This document shows, piece after piece, positions 38,801 to 46,347 of a stretch of DNA of 64,000 bases. The notes beneath the pieces are model-generated. The model was not told the DNA's origin and ran no database searches. It saw nothing but the letters and a program-made list of their open reading frames with translations. The translations under genes were made by a program, and so were the position numbers. Position 1 is the stretch's first letter, and every line of letters starts with the position of its first letter. Source of the stretch: Elysia crispata (taxonomy: Eukaryota > Mollusca > Gastropoda > Plakobranchidae); assembly GCA_033675545.1 (NCBI GenBank), contig JAWDGP010006494.1:57501-121500 (forward strand), given 5' to 3'.

Positions 38801-40455
38801 GTTTTCCTTTTTCTTTCCTGATTGTCAATTTCCAAGTCATATTCTGTCGTGATCCTATAGTCATATACCAATTACAATTCGGTGAGTTGAGTATTCAAAC
38901 TAAGGAGAAGGAAGGATGTTGATGGTCAAGTGCAAGTACGGAACATTATTATTGTTTCTCAATACAAGTCATACTAAGTAAAGACGAAGACTTCCGGTAC
39001 AGGCCTCTTATTAATATAATTGATATTGTACTTTCGTTTTTCTGAGTGTATACACACAGACATGTCGACAAGAGATGGACAGAATAAATAATACTTTCAT
39101 TCTTCATATCTTGACTTTATCACTTCATTACGGTTTGTCAACAAAATCGTACCTCACTGATAACCCACTGCTGTTAACAATCCGAGAGAAAAAGGTTTTA
39201 GGCTCTATGTTTCTATGAGGCTTCAATTGTTTGCAGCTTGTATGCGTTCTACAAAAATCTTAATATTTAATGTAATACGACACCAATTGCTCTGTAATGC
39301 TTATTCTCTATAATACAGTTGGGCAATTTTACAATGGAATGTCCATGAAGGACACATTTAGCGCCAGTGACTCGTTTTTAAGAATAAAAAAAAAACTTTC
39401 GTATTTTTTACCTTTTCGCCATGCAGCTCAATTATTTTACCCGCAGTTTTGATTCAAATATCTACATAATTAGATCTTGTTTTGCAAACAGCAGAGCCTC
39501 ACGAAAAAATGACCCAAAAAACAAAATTGAAATAAAATTTGTATGGAATTTTAAAGAAATAAATTAAGCCTATATAATGTGAAAAGGATTTTTGTTTGAG
39601 AGTGTGAAATACATCGCAACTGAACAAAAAATGTCAAGATTTTTTTTCCCTTCGATTTAATTCTGAGCCACATGTTAGTTCATAGAATGTTTTGAAACAT
39701 CGACAGTGTCATCGCTTTAACTATCGACTGATATATTGGTAACGCTTTAGGCTGTAATAATTTCATAAAAATGTGATAGCTTATAACAACAACAAAATTG
39801 TAAACGTATGAAAATGTTACATAATTATGATTTAGATTCATTGCAATGATACAAAGCAACATCTTGTGAAAGATCCGTTGAATCAATGAGGGAAAATTAA
39901 TCTATTTAAGGTAGTATCTTAAGCGTTAGGTCTTCTCTCACATAAATACTTGCTATCCAACTATACAAGAGGTGATATCAGCTTTGATCTTTGAATCCAC
40001 TGCATCGCTTTATTTCTATAGGAAAATCGCGTTCTGTGAAGATAACGTTAGTGGCTATTAGACAATCTTTTTTTTTTTACAAAAAAATCTTAAGACAAAG
40101 ATTGAACAACAAAGATAGTTTGTTTTTTTATTCTTTTTTTTTCAGCCAATGGAATTTTTCAAAATAATCTGTACATTTCAGCTACACTCTAAATTTGGAT
40201 GTGTATTCAGGTTCTGCCGGTGAGCATTCAAGATTTGGTTTGTCATACAATAACGGAGAGCAGTTTTCCACAGCAGACAGGGATAACGATCAATCAAGCC
40301 TAGGCAACTGTGCCGAGTTCTTGTTAGGAGGCTGGTGGTGCAAAGAATGCACATTTGTTAACCTGAATGCCCCGTTTGATCATCTTTGGTTAGGCAGGCC
40401 CCGTTATCAAAGTATACCAGTAATAACCTCAAAAATGATGATACGCAAAATATAG
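22199..40455 (+). CDS. Secreted fibrinogen-related domain (FReD) protein, multi-exon
   Basis: The encoded protein would be a secreted lectin-like recognition molecule of the FREP/ficolin/tachylectin type. Visible exons are 22199-22259 (signal peptide), 29485-29619, 30868-30987, 32208-32311 and 40182-40455. A linker exon at 29084-29127 is likely. The four FReD exons join in phases 0, 0 and 2 into about 211 residues, the full FReD length. Landmarks in order are CDVRTNGGGWIVIQ, FWLGNEAIYQL, YELRIDL, YSSFTLGSESQ, the calcium loop DRDNDQSS and NCAEFLLGGWWCKEC. All four conserved cysteines are present, plus an extra Cys after WW where an aromatic is usual. No Ig domain exon was seen, unlike classical snail FREPs. 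The first intron holds a Copia element and the last a Gypsy element. If the linker exon is constitutive, its TAG makes this a pseudogene or a gene with an altered isoform. Confidence 0.85.
22783..22828. repeat. (ATC)n microsatellite, Copia target site
   Basis: ATC repeats lie immediately left of the Copia LTR and continue to its right (28022-28056). The final ATCAT (22824-22828) is the left target duplication. Confidence 0.9.
22829..23090 (-). repeat. Copia 3' LTR
   Basis: About 262 bp and about 96% identical by eye to 27763-28021, with a 3-bp indel and about nine substitutions. The element's LTR start dinucleotide TG has mutated to TT here. Confidence 0.93.
23091..23100 (-). other. Copia polypurine tract
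   Basis: On the - strand CAAGTGGGGG directly precedes the 3' LTR. This is the expected position and composition for the plus-strand primer. Confidence 0.75.
23868..26607 (-). pseudogene. Copia pol: integrase, reverse transcriptase, RNase H (broken)
   Basis: Segments in order on the - strand are as follows. A GAG-pre-integrase-like region lies near 26607-26401. Integrase (26326-25589) shows the DDE residues in HTDLAGP, RSDNGTEF and SPHQNGTAER. The RT start is at 25446-24891. The RT core (24699-24067) has FWVDD in place of the usual Y-V-D-D box. RNase H (24137-23868) has VALSTCEAEY, EDNQGTLAL and HIDVRYHF. Each junction between segments is a frameshift or stop, for example after GYTDSDWASS. 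The product cannot be made in one piece. Confidence 0.9.
26537..27669 (-). pseudogene. Copia gag with nucleocapsid and protease remnant
   Basis: A UBN2-type gag domain (27669-27268) has LQILREHYAGSSTPRI and LTSLIKRREESVTEY. A frameshift separates it from a nucleocapsid part (27235 on) with two CX2CX4HX4C knuckles, CYNCGKPGHLSRNC and CSFCKKNNHTDKAC. The protease site near 26797 reads VDCGDTTHIL where Copia enzymes have D-S-G, so the residue after Asp has changed. The downstream edge is out of frame with pol. Confidence 0.88.
27749..27762 (-). other. Copia primer-binding site for half initiator-tRNA-Met
   Basis: The + strand reads CTGGGCCCATAACC right beside the 5' LTR. It equals the anticodon stem-loop of eukaryotic initiator tRNA-Met. 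Drosophila copia is known to prime from a cleaved 5' half of this tRNA, so this element probably does the same. Confidence 0.85.
27763..28021 (-). repeat. Copia 5' LTR
   Basis: 259 bp with intact TG...CA ends on the + strand (TGTTGAGG to GTTTAACA). The pair is at 22829-23090. Confidence 0.94.
28142..28447. repeat. (AATTC)n then long (TTC)n/(CTC)n microsatellite
   Basis: About five AATTC units at 28142-28169 lead into pure TTC from 28170 to about 28299. CTC/TCC variants run to about 28343 and TTC again to 28447. That is about 280 bp of uninterrupted homopyrimidine on the + strand, in the first FReD intron. Ser, Phe, Leu and Glu runs through it are artefacts. Confidence 0.97.
28448..29083. other. 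FReD intron, no feature recognised
   Basis: AT-rich with a poly-A run at 28741-28760 and a good pyrimidine tract at 29050-29074 leading to the linker exon acceptor. Confidence 0.5.
29084..29127 (+). pseudogene. Candidate FReD linker exon ending in TAG
   Basis: The tract TTTCTCTTTCCTTTT...AAACAACAG precedes base 29084, and TAG|GTAAGG ends it at 29127. The 44-nt length converts phase 1 (the signal exon) to phase 0 (the first FReD exon), exactly the change needed. In that frame it reads DDAKDNLIKERSLS and then TAG as the last codon. The other two frames also stop. So either this is the true linker carrying a nonsense mutation or an edited or polymorphic codon, or it is a chance look-alike and the real linker was missed. 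Confidence 0.4.
29485..29619 (+). CDS. FReD exon 1 (N-terminal FReD)
   Basis: The acceptor is ATCATGCCAG and the donor GTACTC. It has 45 codons, PTNCYKNM... to ILCDVRTNGGGWIVIQ. The Cys pair and the CD-x-x-T-x-GGGW-x-VIQ signature mark the start of a fibrinogen C-terminal domain. Confidence 0.93.
29811..29887. repeat. (AG)n microsatellite
   Basis: About 38 AG dinucleotides within the FReD intron. Confidence 0.96.
29888..30867. other. FReD intron
   Basis: AT-rich intron with no other feature. The 85-codon frame from 30633 overlaps the next exon in a different frame. Confidence 0.5.
30868..30987 (+). CDS. FReD exon 2
   Basis: The acceptor is TTCTGGAACAG and the donor GTAAGT. Its 40 codons begin RRTSSSVNFNRNWIDYRDGF and reach FWLGNEAIYQLITR. 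It continues WIVIQ into RR, the invariant FReD join, and ends in phase 0. Confidence 0.93.
30988..32207. other. FReD intron
   Basis: AT-rich, with a poly-G run near 32103-32128. No gene is seen. Confidence 0.5.
32208..32311 (+). CDS. FReD exon 3
   Basis: The acceptor is GTGTCTATAG and the donor GTAAGT. It has 34 codons plus two bases, DSYELRIDLKTRTNFGDVSV then YSLYSSFTLGSESQ. It matches the FReD Y-E-L-R-x-D-L strand and Y-S-S-F-x-x-G-S-E motif. Exits in phase 2. Confidence 0.93.
32312..34289. other. FReD intron left of the Gypsy insertion
   Basis: AT-rich with long T runs near 33490-33535. No gene is supported. Confidence 0.5.
34290..34514 (+). repeat. Gypsy-1 5' LTR
   Basis: 225 bp and about 96% identical by eye to the 3' copy. 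The first dinucleotide TG is mutated to TA. It contains AATAAA-like words near its 3' end. Confidence 0.94.
34515..34532 (+). other. Gypsy-1 primer-binding site (candidate)
   Basis: TGGTGGCAGCTACAATGA directly follows the LTR. TGG at the start fits pairing with a tRNA CCA end. The tRNA species was not identified. Confidence 0.6.
34791..35678 (+). pseudogene. Gypsy-1 gag and start of protease (broken)
   Basis: The likely start is ATG 34791 (MTEANFRLPNPLNLTEGN). An interruption near 35040-35100 splits the capsid region. The nucleocapsid has CRFCGRKHPFEKEKC and CSNCGGGNHFRIKC. The protease begins FQLDT, then the frame is lost exactly where the G-A-D of the active site belongs, near 35640, consistent with a small deletion. 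Confidence 0.88.
35830..37716 (+). pseudogene. Gypsy-1 reverse transcriptase, RNase H and integrase zinc finger (broken)
   Basis: The RT part (35830-36411) holds FTKQDIKEAF (motif A) and ends at LPFG, where one base is missing. RT continues at 36387-36596 with VADDIIVAG at the catalytic motif C. A further frame change leads to 36508-37044, which has FLGH-like FMGHSISAKG and the RNase H start LVLQVDSSNDGLGAVL. A TAA at 37042 separates it from 37048-37716, which holds the rest of RNase H (SDHKPLE) and the integrase HHCC finger (HAAHLGYDS...CERC). Confidence 0.9.
37747..38661 (+). pseudogene. Gypsy-1 integrase core and C-terminus (broken)
   Basis: A stop at 37714 precedes the core, which retains the DDE triad in ATDLFEI, TDSGTQF and NGKAESA. 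A frame change near 38370 leads to the tail at 38404-38661, ending RQPPKWMKDFVAQ, a common Gypsy integrase end. Confidence 0.9.
38902..38916 (+). other. Gypsy-1 polypurine tract
   Basis: AAGGAGAAGGAAGGA abuts the 3' LTR, the expected plus-strand primer position. Confidence 0.85.
38917..39143 (+). repeat. Gypsy-1 3' LTR
   Basis: 227 bp with intact TGTTGATGG...GTCAACA ends. Confidence 0.95.
39144..40181. other. FReD intron right of the Gypsy insertion
   Basis: AT-rich, no gene recognised. Confidence 0.5.
40182..40455 (+). CDS. FReD terminal exon (calcium loop and C-terminus)
   Basis: Acceptor TACATTTCAG takes phase 2. Its 91 codons end at TAG 40453. Landmarks are YSGSAGEHSRFGLSYNNG, FSTADRDNDQSS (calcium site), NCAEFLLGGWWCKEC and a C-terminal KMMIRK corresponding to the family's final E-M-K-I-R strand. 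The Cys after WW is atypical and could pair or alter the ligand pocket. Confidence 0.94.
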
Positions 40456-40536
40456 AAACGCACTGTTCACGAATAACAAAGGGCGCCGACTCTACTGACG
40501 TCAAATCTACGTTTTTAAATCTGCACCAGCTACGCC

Positions 40537-40542
40537 AATAAA
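40537..40542 (+). terminator. FReD gene polyadenylation signal (candidate)
   Basis: AATAAA lies 82 bases after the stop, followed by GTTGTTTTTTTT, a good downstream GU-rich element. Confidence 0.7.
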
Positions 40543-41278
40543 ATAATCATGGAATTTAATTAAAAGTTGTTTTTTTTTAAATAATTCGGTATTTTATTTT
40601 TACGTCCAATTTTACCTTTCTCGAAAATCTATACCGTCTGGATTATTTCCCTTTTTTTTTTTTTTACTGTTTATGTTATGTTTTTCGTTGGTTGCTTACG
40701 AATTGACATTCCGAAAAATCGTCATACCAATCTTGAATTTGATTGTCAATAATGTAGTGAACAGAGAATATAAGGTATGGTAAGTTTTTGAATATTAATA
40801 ACAATTTAGTTTTGACAAGGGAAATCAAAAAAGAAATACAAAATACATATATGGCCGAGAAGTGTGTATGTGTGTGTGTGTGGGGTGGGGGAGGATATGC
40901 GAACAGGTTGTTTTATTCTTCTATTTTATTTTTTTTTTTTTTTGGAAAGTTACACTATTATTTTCATTGTTAAGATATGAACAAGACTTTGACATAGCAC
41001 AGGCAAATAAAAATTGATGATAAAGACAGGACGATTACTGGCAAATATATAATACATAATAAAAAAAAAGAAAAAAAAACTGAAGACCATGAGAGAAATC
41101 TTAAAAGAGTCCATGTGATAAAAAAAAAAAACAGTGAGAAAATATTAAGAAGAGTTCTTATTTAAAAGGAAAAGAAGAAGCAAACGATGAGAAAAATTTA
41201 AGAACCCTGGGGGGAAAACGATGAGGAAAATCCAAATAGAGCGAAGAAAAAAATATACGTCAGATTTTATACAAATAC
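40543..41278. other. Intergenic, no gene recognised
   Basis: A-rich and T-rich runs and a short (TG)n at 40865-40880. No gene. Confidence 0.5.
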
Positions 41279-41476
41279 TGTAGTGATGCTTTGTGGTTAA
41301 GACTTATTCTTATTTACGTAGACAACCACAAAGTCACTAACACATATAATTCAAGGTAGAGCACGCTGGATTTGTTTGTTACATCGGGATTGCCATCTTT
41401 ATTATCTAACTAGCCATGCCAGGATTCAATGCTAATTAATGTAAACATTACATGCCAGAGAGGCCATACCGTTACA
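41279..41476 (-). repeat. Gypsy-2 3' LTR
   Basis: 198 bp, + strand ends TGTAGTGATG...CCGTTACA. The - strand polypurine tract CTAAAAGGGGAAGG adjoins it at 41477-41490. Confidence 0.95.
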
Positions 41477-42203
41477 CCTTCCCCTTTTAGTCTTTAAACC
41501 CATATCTACACGAACAAGGAAATAATGTAACATTAATGCATTGCATTCCGTATATGTGCCAATTAAATACTTTAGTTTACAGCCAATTATTTTTTTACTA
41601 GATTCTATGATCCGTATAGTTAAATTTAACTTAATGCCATTATTGTTTATTGTTTCTTATAATTACATACATGTACTTTAGATCAGAAGATACCATAACA
41701 TTTATAATATAGTGTTTGAGTAACACCTGAATTGCTATGCTTAGGAATATAATTGTCATTTATAGCTAAGAGTGTCCAAGGTTCTTAGTAAATTATTCCC
41801 TAAAACATGAAGCCAATGTCTTGAAAGAAAATTAATATCATTAGAATCAGGAGGCTCTAGTCTTGAGAAAATTGTAGGCGTATTAATTAAGAAACATTTT
41901 GATTGTTCTTGACACAGTGTACCGGTATCAGTTTTTGCATAAGTATAAGATAGATTAAGACCCGATGCAAGTTCTGTCCTCGAACTAAAGTGACGACAAT
42001 TACGTATTCTGCTAGTGGTGAGACTTTTAAGATAACTAACTGTAACAAACTTATTAATTAGACATAACTTGAAAACGCTCTATCCTCGAGCTTAAGAATT
42101 ACACATTTCTTGGGAGCTCTCTATCCTCGAGCTCAGAAACACACAACCTAACCATTGCCTGGGCAACCTACCCCAAGTCTCCACGACGAGGAGGTTAACA
42201 CAA

Positions 42204-43742
42204 TCACTGATATCTGATAGGCTTAACGACAGCCCTACCAGATCTGGTACAATATGGTTGAGTTGACTTCTCAGCTGGCATCTTCGCAGACACTGGTGAC
42301 GATGAAGACGGCTCTGGCTGATGAGAAGGCTCAACAGGCGAGGCTGGTCGAATCACAGGAATCTGTCGTGGACTCTGCACCGGCCACGGTATTGGTGGAG
42401 CAGGTTCTTGCTGTACAGGTGCTGTCTGAAGTCCACCCTCTGGATGGTTCTTGTGCGGGGTCCTCTGCAGCATGAGGTGTTTTCTGTTGTGTCTCAGCTG
42501 TCCATCAGGAGTACTTATGATGTAGGAGCGAGGTGCACATTGTCCTACAACTTCGCCTGGCTGGTTCCAACCTTTTTCACCTTCTCCTTTCTTCAGGAGG
42601 ACTTGATCGCCAGGCTCGAGATCTGGCAGGTGACATGTTTTTCTGTCGAAGTATTTCTTCTGTAACGCTTTGTTTGCCATGTCGCGGTTTCGGATGAAAT
42701 CGTGGTTTACAAGGCGAGGTGAAAGCGTCTGTGGGACAGCTGGCAAGGTTGTTCGTAGTCGACGACCATAGGCGAGTTCTGCGGGACTCACTCCTAGTGG
42801 AGGAAGTGGAGTAGCTCGGTAAGTGAGCAATGCCAAGTGTGGGTCATTTTGGTGTAGAAATTCTTTGGCTGATCGCACGGCTCTTTCCGCCTCCCCGTTT
42901 GCCTGGGGATAGTGAGGGCTGCTTGTGGCGTGGTGGAAGTTCCAATCCTCAGCAAACTGTTGGAATTCTTTAGCCGCAAATTGAGGGCCATTGTCGGATA
43001 TTACAGTCTCCGCAATGCCATGTTGTGAGAATATTTGTTTCATCTTATTTATGACTGCATCTGATGTTAGGGACTGGAGAGGTAAAATGTCAATATATCT
43101 TGAAAAGTAGTCGACTGAGACTAGAAAGTGCTTTCCTTTTAATTCGCATAGGTCTACTCCTATTCTCTGGAACGGACGATCAGGCAGTGTTGAAGGGAGC
43201 AGAGGCTCACTTTGTTGTGCAGGCTTCTTCTGCATGCATAATTTACACATCGCCACACAATCTTGAATTTGTTTGGAAAGTCCGGGCCACCATACACCTT
43301 GGTTTGCACGTTCTCTGCATTTGGTAATGCCAAGGTGTCCATCGTGTATACGGTCCAATATTTCTTTTCTCATGGAGTATGGAACGACAATTTTGTCTCC
43401 CATTAGCAAAAGTCCATCATAAAGACTTAGTTCATTTCTAAAGTCAAAGAGGTCTCTTGCCGCTAGCATGACATCTTGTTTGTACGTAGGCCATCCCATC
43501 ACAGTGTAGTTGATGGCTGTTCTTAGGCTCACATCTTGCTGTGTCTCTTCTTTAAGTTGTCTCAGTTTTTCATTCGAAACTGGCCACGTCGAGGTTACCA
43601 TCGACACATGGAAGAGTACGTCTTCATGAAGATTGGAAGTTTCCTGAGAACAGGCGGCGGGGCTGCGAGACAGTGTGTCTGAAGTAACCATCATCTTGCA
43701 ACAGGCTTGTATCGCAGCAAGCGAATCAGCATCCTTTGACAT
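42204..43742 (-). pseudogene. Gypsy-2 integrase polypeptide
   Basis: The 512-codon open frame begins in the RNase H tail. It holds the HHCC finger (HDGHLGITKCRERAN...CKLCMQKK). The integrase core has an intact DDE triad (RIGVDLCEL, SDNGPQF, NGEAER). A C-terminal domain (LEPGDQVLLKKGEGEKGWNQ) follows, then a proline-rich tail. It overlaps the RT frame by about 50 bases but is in a different frame, so expression would need a frameshift. In this family the two are normally continuous, so a mutation near 43700-43740 is the simpler reading. Confidence 0.93.
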
Positions 43743-44773
43743 CTGAGTGGAGTTTCTGACAAGTCTTTTGAATTGATAAGTGGAATCAGTGGCTTGTGAT
43801 CACTATAGAGTGTGAAGCTGTCTAGTCCCATGAGATATCTGTCAAAACGCTCACATGCCCATACTGAGGCAACACATTCCTTCTCGATCTGAGCGTAACG
43901 CTGCTCTGTGTTGGATAATGACCTAGAGCAAAAGGCGACAGGTCTAAGTCCCTCCTCATGTTCTTGTAGGAGACAACCTCCAAGCCCATAGGATGAGCTA
44001 TCAGCTTCCACGACCGTGGGCTTCTTTGGGTCGAAGTAAGCCAAAACTGGTGGTTTGATGAGCAGTTCTTTGACTTTGTTGAAGGCTGTTCTCTGTGGAG
44101 GTCCCCACATCCAAGCTGTGTCCTTGGACAGAAGTTCATTTAGAGGCCTCAAAATTGTCGAAAGATGAGGTAGGTATTTCCCTAGATAGTTTACCATGCC
44201 TAGATAGCGTCTGAGTGCAGATACATCAGATGGTTCTGGCAAACCTTGAATGGCTTCGATTTTCATGGGATCTGGGCGGCGTCCTTCTGCTGAGACAATG
44301 TGACCCAGAAATGTGATTTCTGACTTTTTGTACTCGCACTTTGCAGTGTTCAACTGAAGGCTTGCATCCTTCAGTCTCTTGTGTGCCAATTCTAAGAGCT
44401 TTTCATGGTCCTCTGGTGATTTTGAGTGATAGAGTATATCGTCAAAGTAGCATACCACTCCGTCAATTCCTTCCAAAATTCCTGACACAATTCTCATGAA
44501 AATTTCAGAGGCAGAGCTGATACCAAATGGAAGTCTTTTCATGAAGTATCTCTCAAAGGGCGTTATGAAGGTGAGCTTGTGGACTATCTCTTCAAAAGAA
44601 GGAATTACATATCTTTCTTTTTGCACTGCCTTGTTTAGCTTTTTCAAATCGACACAAATGCGTATGTCACCATTTTTCTTCACCACTGGAACCATAGGTG
44701 AGACCCAATCTGTTGGTTCAGTTATGTCTTCGATGACATCAAGGTCTTTCATTCTTTGTAGTTCTTTTTTCAC
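43691..44773 (-). pseudogene. Gypsy-2 reverse transcriptase / RNase H with internal deletion
   Basis: 360 codons. RT motifs present are [33 protein letters not shown] (motif C) and [10 protein letters not shown]. RNase H shows [15 protein letters not shown] and YSDHKPL. Between EEIVHKL and FITPFERY about 30 residues are missing, including motif A with its catalytic Asp. The frame is kept across the gap (a deletion that is a multiple of three). The polymerase would be inactive. Confidence 0.93.
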
Positions 44774-44797
44774 TCTCTCTTGTAGAGGGATTGGAAC

Positions 44798-45241
44798 TCA
44801 ACTGGAAGTCGCTAGGCTGTAAGGTGTAGTGCCTTCTTTCAATTTGATCTTTACTGGTTGGCACTTCACTGCACTGAATGCATTGATATTGTGTAGCCTT
44901 TTTACCAGACCTAACGCAGTTGATGTGTCTCTGTTGAGAAGACATTCAACATCGTTGTTCACAACATAGAACGTTGCCGTCTGTTTGTTGATCTTGGATA
45001 TAAATTTTCCTTTCATATCCAGCTTTCCCCCAGGACTTGAAAAATGAACATTTCTCGCCGGATGGAATCTTGACTTTAGGGGCAGTGATTTCCATGATGA
45101 TTCGCTTAAGACGTTGACGTCAGCGCCTGTGTCAATCTTAAAGCTCACAGTCGATCCTTCTAATTTTAGATCAACTCTCCATGGAGCTGAAGTTGTGTTT
45201 GTGATGGAGTCGATGAAGAACTCAGTATTGTCTACGTTCAC
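44798..45241 (-). pseudogene. Gypsy-2 aspartic protease
   Basis: FKIDTGADVNVLSESSW is the retropepsin active-site signature, intact. The frame ends just before RT begins in another frame. Confidence 0.9.
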
Positions 45242-45304
45242 TTCTCTTGTTCCTTCTTGATATCCAAGCTCTTCTTGTAGCTGATCTGCCCTGGCTCTTG
45301 TTTT

Positions 45305-46075
45305 TTATCTATATAATTTGGCGAAATGGTTTCGCCTGCCACATTTGTGACATTCTTTTCCAAAAGCTGGGCACTTTCCGTAGAGGTGATTCTTACCACA
45401 TTTACCACAGTTCGTTCTCTGCTGTGATCCGCCATGTTGTGATGTGCTTCTTGTAGTGCTTTTGGTCTTTGGATACGAGCTCGAGCCAGGTCTATTGTAG
45501 CTAGTAGGCTTGTTTCTCTGGACTCTGTTCAAGTCAGCAGGTTGAGCCTGATCTCTCTGTTCACTTAATTCGTGTTTGACAGTTTCGTACTGCCTTGCAG
45601 TTGTGATTGCCTCTTTAAGGCTCAGATCTGCCTTTAGCTGCAACTTCTCCGAGAGTTCTTTGTCCCTCACTCCGAGTACAAGTCGATCCCTTATGCAGTC
45701 TTCTTTGTTTGGGAAGTTTGCATGCTCCGAAAGTTCATATAGAGCTCTTATATATTCTTCAATAGTTTCTTTGGATTGCTGCTCTCTACGATGGAACTGT
45801 GCTCTGAGATGAATAATATTCCTCTGAGGGATAAAATGTTCATCAAATTTGGATAGAACTGTGTCAAATGTCCTATCACCTTCTGCCAGCTCAAATGTGC
45901 TGTAGATCCTCTCTGCTTCGGGACCCATAGAGTACAGTAAAGCACTTACTTGTACCTCTTGATCTTCTTTAGATAGTTTAGACGCAAGTCTAAAATGTCC
46001 AAATCTCGAGCGCCAAGCTGACCATTCCGCTGGCTCGTGAAAGTTGAATGGTGTTGGTGGTTTGAAAGCCATCAC
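45305..46075 (-). pseudogene. Gypsy-2 gag
   Basis: 256 codons starting MMAFKPPTPFNFHEPAEW. The capsid-like region includes FHRREQQSKETIEEYIRALYEL. Two knuckles follow: CGKCGKNHLYGKC, and CHKCGRRNHFAKLY, where the last Cys ligand is replaced by Tyr just before a stop codon. Confidence 0.9.
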
Positions 46076-46130
46076 AAGACCTCTTTTAACTTTAAGTGAA
46101 TAGATCTCGAGATTTCCAGGTAGTCAAGTT

Positions 46131-46144
46131 TTATTCTGACACCA
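46131..46144 (-). other. Gypsy-2 primer-binding site (candidate)
   Basis: On the - strand TGGTGTCAGAATAA directly follows the 5' LTR. TGG matches a tRNA CCA end. The tRNA was not identified. Confidence 0.6.
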
Positions 46145-46342
46145 TGTAGTGATGCTTTGTGCTTAAGACTTATTCTTATTTACGTAGACAACCACAAAGT
46201 CACGAACACATATAATTCAAGGTAGAGCACGCTGGATTTGTTTGTTACATCGGGATCGCCATCTTTATTATCTAATTAGCCATGCCAGGATTCAATGCTA
46301 ATTAAGGTAAACATTACATGCCAGAGAGGCCATACCGTTACA
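46145..46342 (-). repeat. Gypsy-2 5' LTR
   Basis: 198 bp, partner of 41279-41476, with intact ends. Confidence 0.95.
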
Positions 46343-46347
46343 AATAC

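Larger units (their letters stand above)
34290..39143 (+). mobile_element. Gypsy LTR retrotransposon 1, full-length but defective
   Basis: 4.85 kb with LTRs at 34290-34514 and 38917-39143. The target duplication AAATC lies at 34285-34289 and 39144-39148. It has a gag with two zinc knuckles, then protease, RT, RNase H and integrase in Gypsy order. It lies in the last FReD intron in sense orientation. At least four frameshifts or stops break the coding region. Confidence 0.95.
41279..46342 (-). mobile_element. Gypsy LTR retrotransposon 2, full-length but defective
   Basis: 5.06 kb on the - strand. The 198-bp LTRs at 41279-41476 and 46145-46342 differ by about five substitutions. The target duplication AATAC lies at 41274-41278 and 46343-46347. 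Gag, protease, RT/RNase H and integrase are in Gypsy order. It is less decayed than Gypsy-1, but RT has an internal deletion. Confidence 0.96.

Noticed and set aside
43691..43742. Programmed frameshift between Gypsy-2 RT and integrase
   Set aside because: No slippery site or pseudoknot was recognised, and related Gypsy elements have RT and integrase in one frame. A mutation is simpler.
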